This document shows positions 1-5,841 of a DNA stretch of 64,000 bases, in pieces. Below the pieces are notes generated by a model. The model ran no database searches. It saw only the letters and a list, made by a program, of their open reading frames with translations, and had not been told where the DNA came from. The DNA is taken from positions 1 to 64,000 of the forward strand of contig CAKSSN010000004.1 of NCBI GenBank assembly GCA_934489015.1, read 5' to 3'. The first letter of the stretch is position 1. The number at the start of each line of letters is the position of its first letter. This DNA comes from an uncultured Clostridia bacterium (lineage in GTDB: Bacteria; Bacillota; Clostridia; UBA1381). The position numbers and the translations under genes are program-made.

Positions 1-1
1 T

Positions 2-706
2 GCTATACATTTTCACGTCAGAAGCGAAGGACAAATTGTCAAAAAGGCTGTGTATATAGCAATAGGTATCAATATGGAAGGGCAAAAAGAGGTTCTCGGA
101 ATGTGGGTAGGCGAAAACGAAAGCGCAAAGTTTTGGCTTTCGGTGCTAAACAGCATAAAAGCTCGCGGCGTTGAAGACATGCTGATAGCCTGCATTGACG
201 GATTGACCGGTTTTACAAACGCAATAGAGGCAGTATATCCAAAGACAGAGATACAGCAGTGCATAATACATCAAATCCGCAATACAACAAGGTTTGTATC
301 ATACAAGGATATTAAGGCGTTAATGGCAGATCTGAAGAGAGTATATGCAGCAGTTGATGAACAAACGGCACTTTCGGAGCTTGAGAGCTTTGATGAGAAA
401 TGGAGTTCAAAATACCCCAAAATAGCTATTTCATGGCGTGCAAATTGGGCTAATTTATCGACATATTTCAAGTACCCGGAGGCAGTCAGGACATTGATCT
501 ACACAACGAATACGATAGAAGGATTTAACCGTCAGCTTCGCAAGGTTACAAAAAGTAAAAGCGTGTTTCCGACAGATGACAGCTTGCTGAAAATGCTCTA
601 TTTAGCAATGATAGACATCACGAAAAAATGGACAGGTAAGCGTAATAATTGGGGACAAATACATTCTCAACTTGAAATATTTTTTTCAGATAGACTGCCG
701 CAGTAG
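2..706 (+). CDS. IS256-family transposase, C-terminal part
   Basis: DDE transposase of the IS256 (mutator-like) family, truncated by the window start. The reading frame is open from base 2. The first ATG (base 50) is internal and not the true start. The visible part carries the second catalytic Asp in CIDGLTGF, the conserved CIIHQIRN segment, and the catalytic Glu in TTNTIEGFNRQLRK. The first catalytic Asp should lie just upstream of the window. The protein ends normally at a TAG stop. The enzyme acts on the terminal repeats of its own element by copy-out/paste-in chemistry in the family. The fragment shows no lesion, so the full element may be active. Confidence 0.93.
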   Translation, partial: AIHFHVRSEGQIVKKAVYIAIGINMEGQKEVLGMWVGENESAKFWLSVLNSIKARGVEDMLIACIDGLTGFTNAIEAVYPKTEIQQCIIHQIRNTTRFVSYKDIKALMADLKRVYAAVDEQTALSELESFDEKWSSKYPKIAISWRANWANLSTYFKYPEAVRTLIYTTNTIEGFNRQLRKVTKSKSVFPTDDSLLKMLYLAMIDITKKWTGKRNNWGQIHSQLEIFFSDRLPQ

Positions 707-793
707 CATAAAATCACCGACAAGTCAAGGGTAAATGCACGCCCTGTTGGGCGCCCTTGACATGACGGCAATTTCATGCTATAATGTAGCTAT

Positions 794-822
794 GGCTGAA
801 AGCTTTATTATGGCTTTCAGCC
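794..822 (+). terminator. Hairpin terminator after the transposase gene
   Basis: Perfect 10-bp stem GGCTGAAAGC / GCTTTCAGCC with a 9-nt loop, followed by an A-rich stretch (CACAAAAAATAA) rather than a T tract. It lies within the IS tail and could block read-through in either direction. Confidence 0.5.
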
Positions 823-919
823 CACAAAAAATAACTTAGATTATATCATCATTTTGGAGCTAAATTTGAGGTTTACACAAAATACGGGATTGTCCCCGCT
901 CCGTTGTCGTTTTAAGCAT

Positions 920-1006
920 TTACCTTTTTCTTTTCCAGTTCAGCAGCAATGCCGAATTTATAATAACAGCCACCGAGCCTGCATTATGCACAAGAATGGG
1001 CAAGTC
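920..1006 (-). pseudogene. C-terminal stub of a P-type (metal-transporting) ATPase
   Basis: On the minus strand a 28-codon open stretch reads DLPILVHNAGSVAVIINSAL and continues to a basic end and a TAA stop. The pattern LVHNxGSVxVIxNS is the last transmembrane helix of P1B-type metal ATPases of the CopA/ZntA/CadA kind. An in-frame stop lies immediately upstream, next to the stop codon of the neighbouring oxidoreductase gene, so the rest of the ATPase is gone. The other side abuts the IS256 right end. This is a relic of a deleted or rearranged gene; it is too short to assign the metal. Confidence 0.65.
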
Positions 1007-1017
1007 ACTTTAAAATT

Positions 1018-1647
1018 TTATTCACCCAAAACGCTTATGCGCTTTTTGATATTGCTTCCGTTTTCAAGCTCATCAACCATAGCAATTGCAAAATCCGCAT
1101 AGCTTATAACGCTCTCACCCTTTGAGTTAAGCGTAAAATCTTCACCGGCAAGAATATATTTGCCTGTTTTCTCTCCGTCTGCCCGGAAATCTGCCGCCGG
1201 GCTTATATAAGTCCATTTCACATTGTCAGCTCCTCTTAAATAGTCAAGAGCAGTCTGATGTACGGCAGCCAAAGGCTTAAAAGCGTCGGGGAAATCCTTT
1301 CCGTCAGCAACTGTCAATGTACGCTCCGGATTAACGTAAAGGCTTCCGGCACCGCCGACTATCAAAAGTCTTGTGTCTGTTCCGTCGAGCAGTCCGCAAA
1401 GCTTCTCTACCGCTTTGGGAATTGTATCAACCGTTTCCGCCGTCCATGCGTCGCAGGCGTCAACAACAGCGTCAAAGCCCTGCAAATCCTCTTTTGTAAG
1501 CTCAAACAAATCCTTTATTATAGCTTTTTCCGCTTCCGATTTGTTTTCTCCTCTTACTACCGCCGTAACATCAAATCCTCTTCCTATTGCCTCCGCCGTA
1601 ATAAGCTTTCCCTCTTTGCCATTTGCGCATACTACCGCTATTTTCAT
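1018..1647 (-). CDS. NAD(P)-binding Rossmann-fold oxidoreductase (NmrA/atypical SDR-like)
   Basis: A 209-residue atypical short-chain dehydrogenase of the NAD(P)H-binding family. The N-terminus KIAVVCANGKEGKLITAEAI is the dinucleotide-binding beta-alpha-beta unit, with a degenerate glycine motif (ANGKEGK). The middle contains LLIVGGAGSLY and the C-terminal part ISYADFAIAMVDELE, both typical of this family. The classical Tyr-x-x-x-Lys is absent, as usual in NmrA-like proteins; the substrate is unknown. The promoter carries the same operator-like sequence as the macrodomain/sirtuin operon, so the HxlR-type regulator encoded at 3572 probably controls it. SD AAAGGA precedes the ATG. Confidence 0.8.
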   Translation of the reverse strand: MKIAVVCANGKEGKLITAEAIGRGFDVTAVVRGENKSEAEKAIIKDLFELTKEDLQGFDAVVDACDAWTAETVDTIPKAVEKLCGLLDGTDTRLLIVGGAGSLYVNPERTLTVADGKDFPDAFKPLAAVHQTALDYLRGADNVKWTYISPAADFRADGEKTGKYILAGEDFTLNSKGESVISYADFAIAMVDELENGSNIKKRISVLGE

Positions 1648-1692
1648 ATTAAATCAATCCTTTCTCTGAGGCTTCCCTCATTTGTTGATTTA

Positions 1693-1721
1693 ATTATAAC
1701 TCAATATGTTTCATTTGTAAA
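1693..1721 (-). promoter_or_regulatory. Promoter of the Rossmann oxidoreductase gene
   Basis: Read on the minus strand: -35 TTTACA (1716-1721), 17-bp spacer, -10 TATAAT (1693-1698). The -35 lies inside the 37-bp shared operator-like repeat. Confidence 0.7.
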
Positions 1722-1748
1722 GTAAGAACTTTTTTGTAATGTAGTTAC
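1712..1748 (-). promoter_or_regulatory. Putative HxlR operator, copy 1
   Basis: A 37-bp sequence (CATTTGTAAAGTAAG, then ACTTTTTTGT, ending GTTAC) that recurs with few differences at 3465-3501. It covers the -35 and upstream region of the oxidoreductase promoter, in the same orientation to its gene as copy 2. Position and conservation suggest a repressor or redox-switch site; assignment to the HxlR protein is inferred from proximity. Confidence 0.6.
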
Positions 1749-1833
1749 CTATATGATACTATTGGGCAGTTACCGAAAGGGAACCTTTGCATCGCTATGC
1801 GGGTTTTTGCCTTTTAAAATTTTAAAAAAATTT

Positions 1834-2703
1834 TTAAATTAATTTTTTTAAAACCTCACCTATATCGCAATTCAAGCAAAGGCTTTGCTTTTTAAGCTGT
1901 GGCGGACACACCGCCTCGCTGAAATTAATACAGACGTAAAAAGCATTTTTATTTTCCGTTGTCATTTTCCAAAACGGATATTTAATAATAACAGGTGTGT
2001 TGCCGCCCACTCCGAGCTCCAGAAAAAGTATATTTAGTTTTTTATGCCGCCTTAAAAAGTCCGAATAACGCTCACCTGCCGCATACCAGCCATCATCCTG
2101 AACAAAGCTGTCGTCAGCGCGCAAATTCATTGTCATCGACGCTGAGCAAACGGGGCATTTCGGAATAAGCTCCTTTGGTATTTTCATATTTTCCTGACGC
2201 TTTACCATTTCCCGTACAAGCTCTTCATTATCATACGTTTTATTGCAGCACGGCTTTGAGCATTGGAATAAACCATAATCACCCTGCGTATAAAAAAGTC
2301 TTTTTTTATCAAAACCTGCCTTTTGAAACTGATGATCAACATTTGTTGTAATTACAAAATAGTCCTTATTCTCTATAAGCTTAAGCAGGTCCGAATAAAC
2401 ACTCTTTGGTGCGTCGGTATATCTGTTTATATATATGTATCTCGACCAGTACGCCCAGTATTCCTCCGGAGTTTTATAAGGATAAAAACCGCCGTAATAC
2501 ATATCCGAAAATCCGTAACGCTCCTTGAAGTCGAAAAAATATTTATCAAATCGCGCTCCGGAATAGGTAAATCCGGCAGAAGTTGAAAGCCCAGCACCCG
2601 CGCCGATAATAACCACGTCGGCGCTTTTTATCTTATCTGAAAGAATTTTTATTTTATCCGAGAAGTCTTTCGTAAATTCTTTTGTCCCCGTCCTTGAAAA
2701 CAT
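1834..2703 (-). CDS. Class M (macrodomain-linked) sirtuin, SirTM-like protein ADP-ribosyltransferase
   Basis: Sir2-fold protein of 289 residues. NAD-binding motif IGAGAGLSTSAGF lies near residue 35; the TTNVDHQFQKAGF segment is near 120. The canonical catalytic His region is replaced by FYTQGDYG, with Gln where deacetylase sirtuins have His. A zinc ribbon is formed by CSKPCC and CPVC. In characterised SirTM enzymes of pathogenic Firmicutes this architecture ADP-ribosylates a lipoylated GcvH-like carrier, and the paired macrodomain removes the mark. The ATG at 2703 is preceded by SD AAAGGGTGA and lies 50 bp inside the macrodomain gene, indicating translational coupling. No GcvH-like or lipoate-ligase gene is adjacent, so the target here is open. 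Confidence 0.88.
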   Translation of the reverse strand: MFSRTGTKEFTKDFSDKIKILSDKIKSADVVIIGAGAGLSTSAGFTYSGARFDKYFFDFKERYGFSDMYYGGFYPYKTPEEYWAYWSRYIYINRYTDAPKSVYSDLLKLIENKDYFVITTNVDHQFQKAGFDKKRLFYTQGDYGLFQCSKPCCNKTYDNEELVREMVKRQENMKIPKELIPKCPVCSASMTMNLRADDSFVQDDGWYAAGERYSDFLRRHKKLNILFLELGVGGNTPVIIKYPFWKMTTENKNAFYVCINFSEAVCPPQLKKQSLCLNCDIGEVLKKLI

Positions 2704-3424
2704 TAAAAATCACCCTTTCCAAGCTTGAATTTTTAAGTCTGCTCCGCACCGTATTTACAGCAAGCTCCGCCGCCTTATCATTCGGAAAATGAAACTCGCC
2801 TGTGGAAATACACGGAAAGGCTATTGACTTTATCGCGCACTGCTGCGCCAAATCAATACATGAATTGTAGCATGAAGCAAGAAGCCTGCAATGCTTCTCT
2901 GTAAGCTCGCCGCTGACAATCGGACCTACGGTATGAATAATATAATCACATGGTAAATTATATGCCTTTGTAATTTTTGCCTTGCCCGTTTGCTCCGCAA
3001 AGCCCTGCTTCTTCATGATTTTTGCACACTCAAGCCGCAGCTCGACACCCGAAAAGGTGTGTATTGCATTATCAATGCATTTATGACACGGCACAAAGCA
3101 GCCGAGCATTGCCGAATTTGCAGCATTTACAATTGCGCTGCATTTAAGCGTTGTTATATCTCCCTGCCAAAGACATATTTTATCTTCGGCAAACAAAAGC
3201 GTATCACCATCCGTTATTCCCGCCGCTTCAATTTCCGCTTTCAGATATTCATCCTGAACTCTTATAAATTCTTCGGAAATTCCTTTAGCTGCGCGGACAT
3301 TCATAAGAGCGCGAAACAGCATTTCTCTTTCCTTAACCGATTTCGGAAATTGCAAATCACTGTACTCCGGACTTTCCGATTTTAAGTAATTAATTAAAAA
3401 TATCAGTCTTTCATTCTGCGTCAT
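2654..3424 (-). CDS. Zinc-dependent macrodomain ADP-ribosyl hydrolase
   Basis: Macrodomain protein of about 256 residues. A helical N-terminal part of roughly 90 residues is followed by WQGDITTLKCSAIVNAANSA (ADP-ribose loop). Next is GCFVPCHKCIDNAIHTFSG, the Cys/His zinc cluster typical of macrodomains encoded with class M sirtuins. IIHTVGPI and FPCISTGEFHFP follow. It is expected to bind or hydrolyse ADP-ribose on proteins modified by the sirtuin encoded immediately downstream with a 50-bp overlap. Start chosen at 3424 because AAGGACGGTGAT lies just upstream; an ATG 11 codons earlier overlaps the promoter -10 and is rejected. Confidence 0.88.
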   Translation of the reverse strand: MTQNERLIFLINYLKSESPEYSDLQFPKSVKEREMLFRALMNVRAAKGISEEFIRVQDEYLKAEIEAAGITDGDTLLFAEDKICLWQGDITTLKCSAIVNAANSAMLGCFVPCHKCIDNAIHTFSGVELRLECAKIMKKQGFAEQTGKAKITKAYNLPCDYIIHTVGPIVSGELTEKHCRLLASCYNSCIDLAQQCAIKSIAFPCISTGEFHFPNDKAAELAVNTVRSRLKNSSLERVIFNVFKDGDKRIYERLLG

Positions 3425-3445
3425 AATATCACCGTCCTTTTTATT

Positions 3446-3474
3446 ATAATACATCAAAAAATATCATTTGTAAA
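3446..3474 (-). promoter_or_regulatory. Promoter of the macrodomain-sirtuin operon
   Basis: Minus strand: -35 TTTACA (3469-3474), 17-bp spacer, -10 TATTAT (3446-3451). The layout matches the oxidoreductase promoter at 1693-1721, including the overlapping operator-like repeat. Confidence 0.65.
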
Positions 3475-3501
3475 GTAAGCACTTTTTTGTTTTATAGTTA
3501 C
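3465..3501 (-). promoter_or_regulatory. Putative HxlR operator, copy 2
   Basis: Second copy of the 37-bp repeat, again spanning the -35 of a minus-strand promoter. It lies about 20 bp from the -35 of the divergent HxlR gene, so one bound dimer could affect both promoters. Confidence 0.6.
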
Positions 3502-3519
3502 AAAAAGAAACTAATATGC

Positions 3520-3548
3520 TTGACAAAACCAAGCTTCTATAGTATAAT
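3520..3548 (+). promoter_or_regulatory. Promoter of the HxlR-type regulator gene
   Basis: Exact consensus TTGACA (3520-3525), 17-bp spacer, TATAAT (3543-3548), immediately upstream of the SD AAAGGAG. Confidence 0.8.
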
Positions 3549-3571
3549 TAACTCAAAAGGAGCTGATTATT

Positions 3572-3892
3572 TTGACAAAGGAATTACCTGCCTGCCCTGT
3601 TGAAACAACGCTTATGCTTATATCGGACCGCTGGAAAGTTTTAATTATCCGCGACCTTTTAGGCGGAACAAAGCGCTTCGGCGAGCTGAAAAAATCAGTC
3701 GGAGGCATTTCTCAAAAGGTGCTTACGGCAAATTTACGCTCTATGGAAAGCGCCGGACTTTTAACAAGAAAGGTTTATGCGGAGGTTCCTCCGAGAGTTG
3801 AGTATACCTTAACGCCGACAGGTCAAAGCCTGAAGCCTGTGCTTGACGCTATGGTTAAATGGGGTACGGATTATAAGGAAAAATTAAAATAA
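3572..3892 (+). CDS. HxlR-family winged-helix transcriptional regulator
   Basis: A 106-residue single-domain regulator. CPVETTLMLISDRWKVLIIR is the HxlR signature, followed by RFGELKKSVGGISQKVLTAN (helix-turn-helix) and a wing (RVEYTLTPTGQSL). The only cysteine, at residue 8, matches the redox-sensing Cys of YodB/HypR-type members that respond to quinones, aldehydes or disulfide stress. It is divergent from the macrodomain-sirtuin operon, and both that promoter and the oxidoreductase promoter carry the same 37-bp sequence. It probably regulates all three genes. Start codon is TTG at 3572 with SD AAAGGAG. Confidence 0.9.
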   Translation: MTKELPACPVETTLMLISDRWKVLIIRDLLGGTKRFGELKKSVGGISQKVLTANLRSMESAGLLTRKVYAEVPPRVEYTLTPTGQSLKPVLDAMVKWGTDYKEKLK

Positions 3893-3899
3893 GGCAAAA

Positions 3900-3931
3900 G
3901 GCGACGCAAATTCTGCGCCGCCTAATTTTTT
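3900..3931. terminator. Bidirectional terminator between HxlR and flavodoxin genes
   Basis: GGCGACGCA / TGCGCCGCC hairpin (one mismatch, 5-nt loop) followed by TAATTTTTT on the plus strand. It sits between convergent genes and touches the stop codon of the flavodoxin-like gene. Confidence 0.75.
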
Positions 3932-4607
3932 AATTCAGCGATTTTTTCCAGTATTCATTATCAATCTCCCACATTTTATCCCTTGTATGAAGAAAAGCAA
4001 ACATTTTATAAAGAAACTTAACCTTTACGGACGGCTTTAAGTTTTTTGCGTGCTTTTGAATTTTTGCCGCCGCGCGATCAAGCTTTCTTTCAAAAGTCTT
4101 TTTAAATTTATCCGGCATATCATTCCAAAAGCGATCCCAGACCGTTTGCGAAACAATATACGTTCTTGCCACGCCCCAATAGTCCATGCTGTCCTTTATA
4201 TCCTTTGCGGCAGACTTCATTCCTCCGCCGCCTGCCGTTGTTATAATAAGCGCCTGCTTACCGAGCATATCAAAATTCGGTCTGTGAACAAGCCATCTCC
4301 AGCCGTAATGATCCAAAAAAGACTTTATCTGTCCCGGCGCATGAAAGCACCAGACAGGGCAGCAAAATATAATCAAATCCGATTTTGAAAACGCTGCGTT
4401 AATCGGCTTTAAATATTCGTATCCGCCGCATTTTTCCTCTTTACCGTGAAGACAGGCATAGCAGCCGCGGCAAATATGCGGCATATCGTCAGGCAATGTA
4501 AATTCAAAAACCTCACCGACATTTTCAAGCCTTGAAACAAAATATTTAGCCGCATTATATGTACTGCTGTTTTTTCTGACCGTAGCTTTTATAATTGTAA
4601 TATTCAT
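3930..4607 (-). CDS. Flavodoxin-like / NAD(P)H-dependent FMN reductase family protein
   Basis: About 225 residues with a flavodoxin fold. MNITIIKATVRKNSSTYNAA is the FMN phosphate-binding start. CRGCYACLHGKEEKC is a Cys-rich segment as in iron-sulfur flavoproteins and related reductases. IIFCCPVWCFHAPGQIKSFLDH is the second FMN loop, and LIITTAGGGG the third. It probably transfers electrons to an unknown acceptor. The start at 4607 lies 10 nt after the stop of the ACT gene, so the two are co-transcribed. Longer upstream in-frame starts would overlap the ACT gene and lack an SD. Confidence 0.8.
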   Translation of the reverse strand: MNITIIKATVRKNSSTYNAAKYFVSRLENVGEVFEFTLPDDMPHICRGCYACLHGKEEKCGGYEYLKPINAAFSKSDLIIFCCPVWCFHAPGQIKSFLDHYGWRWLVHRPNFDMLGKQALIITTAGGGGMKSAAKDIKDSMDYWGVARTYIVSQTVWDRFWNDMPDKFKKTFERKLDRAAAKIQKHAKNLKPSVKVKFLYKMFAFLHTRDKMWEIDNEYWKKSLN

Positions 4608-4617
4608 ATCATCACCG

Positions 4618-4986
4618 TCAATCAATAATTTCATAGCCCGCGCACGATAGCACCGAAATCGCCTTATCAAACCTTTCCGCCTTTGTAAACACATAATCCG
4701 TATTATAGGTTGAAACAGCAAAAATACCGATTTTGTTTTCCGCCAAAAGCGCTGAAATTTTTGAAAGTATTCCAACAAGCGAAAAATCCAGAACGCCTTG
4801 TATGCGAAAGGCTCGCCAGCCGTCATCCCTCTCCGTCACATTCGGCGGTACATCGACGGTAAGGCATACCAAAGAATTTTCTTCGTCCGTTTTGCCGATA
4901 AAGCAATACTGCGCGTTAAAATTTACAAGCGAATAGTCCTCTGCCTTGCATACCGAAAAATCATAATCAAGTCTTTTAATTTTCAT
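4618..4986 (-). CDS. ACT-domain protein
   Basis: About 122 residues; a small stand-alone protein of the ACT_7/CASTOR-like type. The N-terminal half contains YCFIGKTDEENSLVC and a DDGWRAFRIQG segment. The C-terminal half is a recognisable ACT fold (LDFSLVGILSKISALLAENK then IFAVSTYNTDYVFTKAERFD). Such proteins bind amino acids or sense metabolites; the ligand here is unknown. Starts at 4986 and 4998 (giving MIKKM) are both possible. GGAAGG lies 12 nt before the former and abuts the latter. The leader is a copy of an ~80-nt repeat also found before the gene at 16940. Confidence 0.8.
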   Translation of the reverse strand: MKIKRLDYDFSVCKAEDYSLVNFNAQYCFIGKTDEENSLVCLTVDVPPNVTERDDGWRAFRIQGVLDFSLVGILSKISALLAENKIGIFAVSTYNTDYVFTKAERFDKAISVLSCAGYEIID

Positions 4987-5066
4987 TTTTTTAATCATTC
5001 CTTCCCGTGCCGTAAAGCACAAAGCTCACGCCCGGCACCGCCCCGAACAAAAAGCTGTTCTATAGC
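4984..5066 (-). repeat. Dispersed leader-like repeat, copy 1
   Basis: On the minus strand, from the GNAT stop codon to the ACT start codon, the sequence contains ACAGCTTTTTGTTCGGG, then CGGTG, then TTTGTGCTTTACGGCACG, then AAGGAATGATTAAAAAAATG. The same order of blocks occurs at 16866-16942. A local hairpin GTGC-TTTACG-GCAC sits just before the SD in both. See findings. Confidence 0.6.
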
Positions 5067-5566
5067 TTTTCTTCCTCATCCTTCATATCCGCCTGCTCTG
5101 CCATTTTGTCAAGCGCCTCTCCCGAAACGCGGTATACAGTCCAATCGGACATAGGCTCGGCGCCCATAGACAAATAAAAATCTATGCTCGGCTTGTTCCA
5201 ATCAAGGCACCACCACTCAAGCCGTCCGCAGCCGCGCTCCTTTGCAATTGAAGCAAGCCTTTTTAATATTGCTCTTCCGCAGCCTTTTCCGCGATATGCA
5301 GGTCTTACATACAAATCCTCCAGATAAATCCCGGCACGTCCGAGAATGGTTGAAAAATTGTGAAAAAACAGTGCAAATCCGATTTCTTCTCCGTTCTCCA
5401 TAGCAAAAATGACCTCTGCTTTTTGCTTATCAAAAATTCATTCTTCAAGCGTAGCTTCATCGGCTACAATCTCATCAAGCATTTTTTCATATTCGGCAAG
5501 CTCTTTTATAAATTGCAGAATAAGCGCCGTATCTTCTCTTTCGGCGTTTCTGAACGTTAATTTCAT
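5060..5566 (-). pseudogene. GNAT-family N-acetyltransferase with an in-frame TGA
   Basis: Reads as one 168-codon GNAT protein from ATG 5566 (SD GGGAGAG) to TAG at 5060, interrupted by TGA at 5438-5440 (codon 43). Family members read LEEW(L/I)F at this point, so a Trp TGG has become TGA. After it the frame stays open with GFALFFHNFSTILGRAGIYL, EDLYVRPAYRGKGCGRAIL (acetyl-CoA loop) and ERGCGRLEWWCLDWN. Relatives acetylate small amines (diamine acetyltransferase-like). A 114-residue product could start at the Met at 5401 but would lack the first strand and helices. Either a recent nonsense mutation or an assembly error. Confidence 0.85.
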
Positions 5567-5615
5567 TTTCATCTCTCCCGATTAATATTAATAAAAGGCG
5601 TACTACATCTCGAGC

Positions 5616-5666
5616 CTAACGAACATTAGTTAGTTATATTATAATACATAAATCACTGTTTGTCAA
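5616..5666 (-). promoter_or_regulatory. Promoter and operator-like dyad of the GNAT-ACT-flavodoxin operon
   Basis: Minus strand: -35 TTGACA (5661-5666), 17-bp spacer, -10 TATAAT (5638-5643). Just downstream, at the expected transcription start, lies the dyad CTAAC-N8-GTTAG (5616-5633), of a form often bound by TetR-type repressors. No such regulator is encoded nearby. Confidence 0.65.
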
Positions 5667-5841
5667 TAGCTTTCAAAAAATTTTTTTAAAACAGAAAAAA
5701 CGCCGACACAAAACCATGCCAACGTTTTTCCTGTAACTTGGATTTTAATATATCGCATTACAACGCATCCGAAACCATCTTTATTTGTTCGCCCACCGGT
5801 AATCAGAATTATTGTATGCAAAGCTATAATAAATATTTATA

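Larger units (their letters stand above)
1..897 (+). mobile_element. 3' part of an IS256-family insertion sequence
   Basis: The window opens inside an IS256-family element. It comprises the transposase 3' part and about 190 bp of non-coding tail. The tail ends in a terminal-repeat-like sequence at 870-897 (GTTTACACAAAATACGGGAT followed by TGTCCCC), which resembles IS256-family ends (TTTACACAA then CGGAC-like). The left end and target duplication lie outside the window. The element borders the stub of a P-type ATPase gene, so insertion or deletion at this IS probably removed that gene. A related terminal sequence occurs in the small element at 17273-17471. Confidence 0.8.

Noticed and set aside
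854..1102. Plus-strand ORF across the IS end
   Set aside because: It crosses the IS boundary and the ATPase stub and ends inside the oxidoreductase gene; no coding character.
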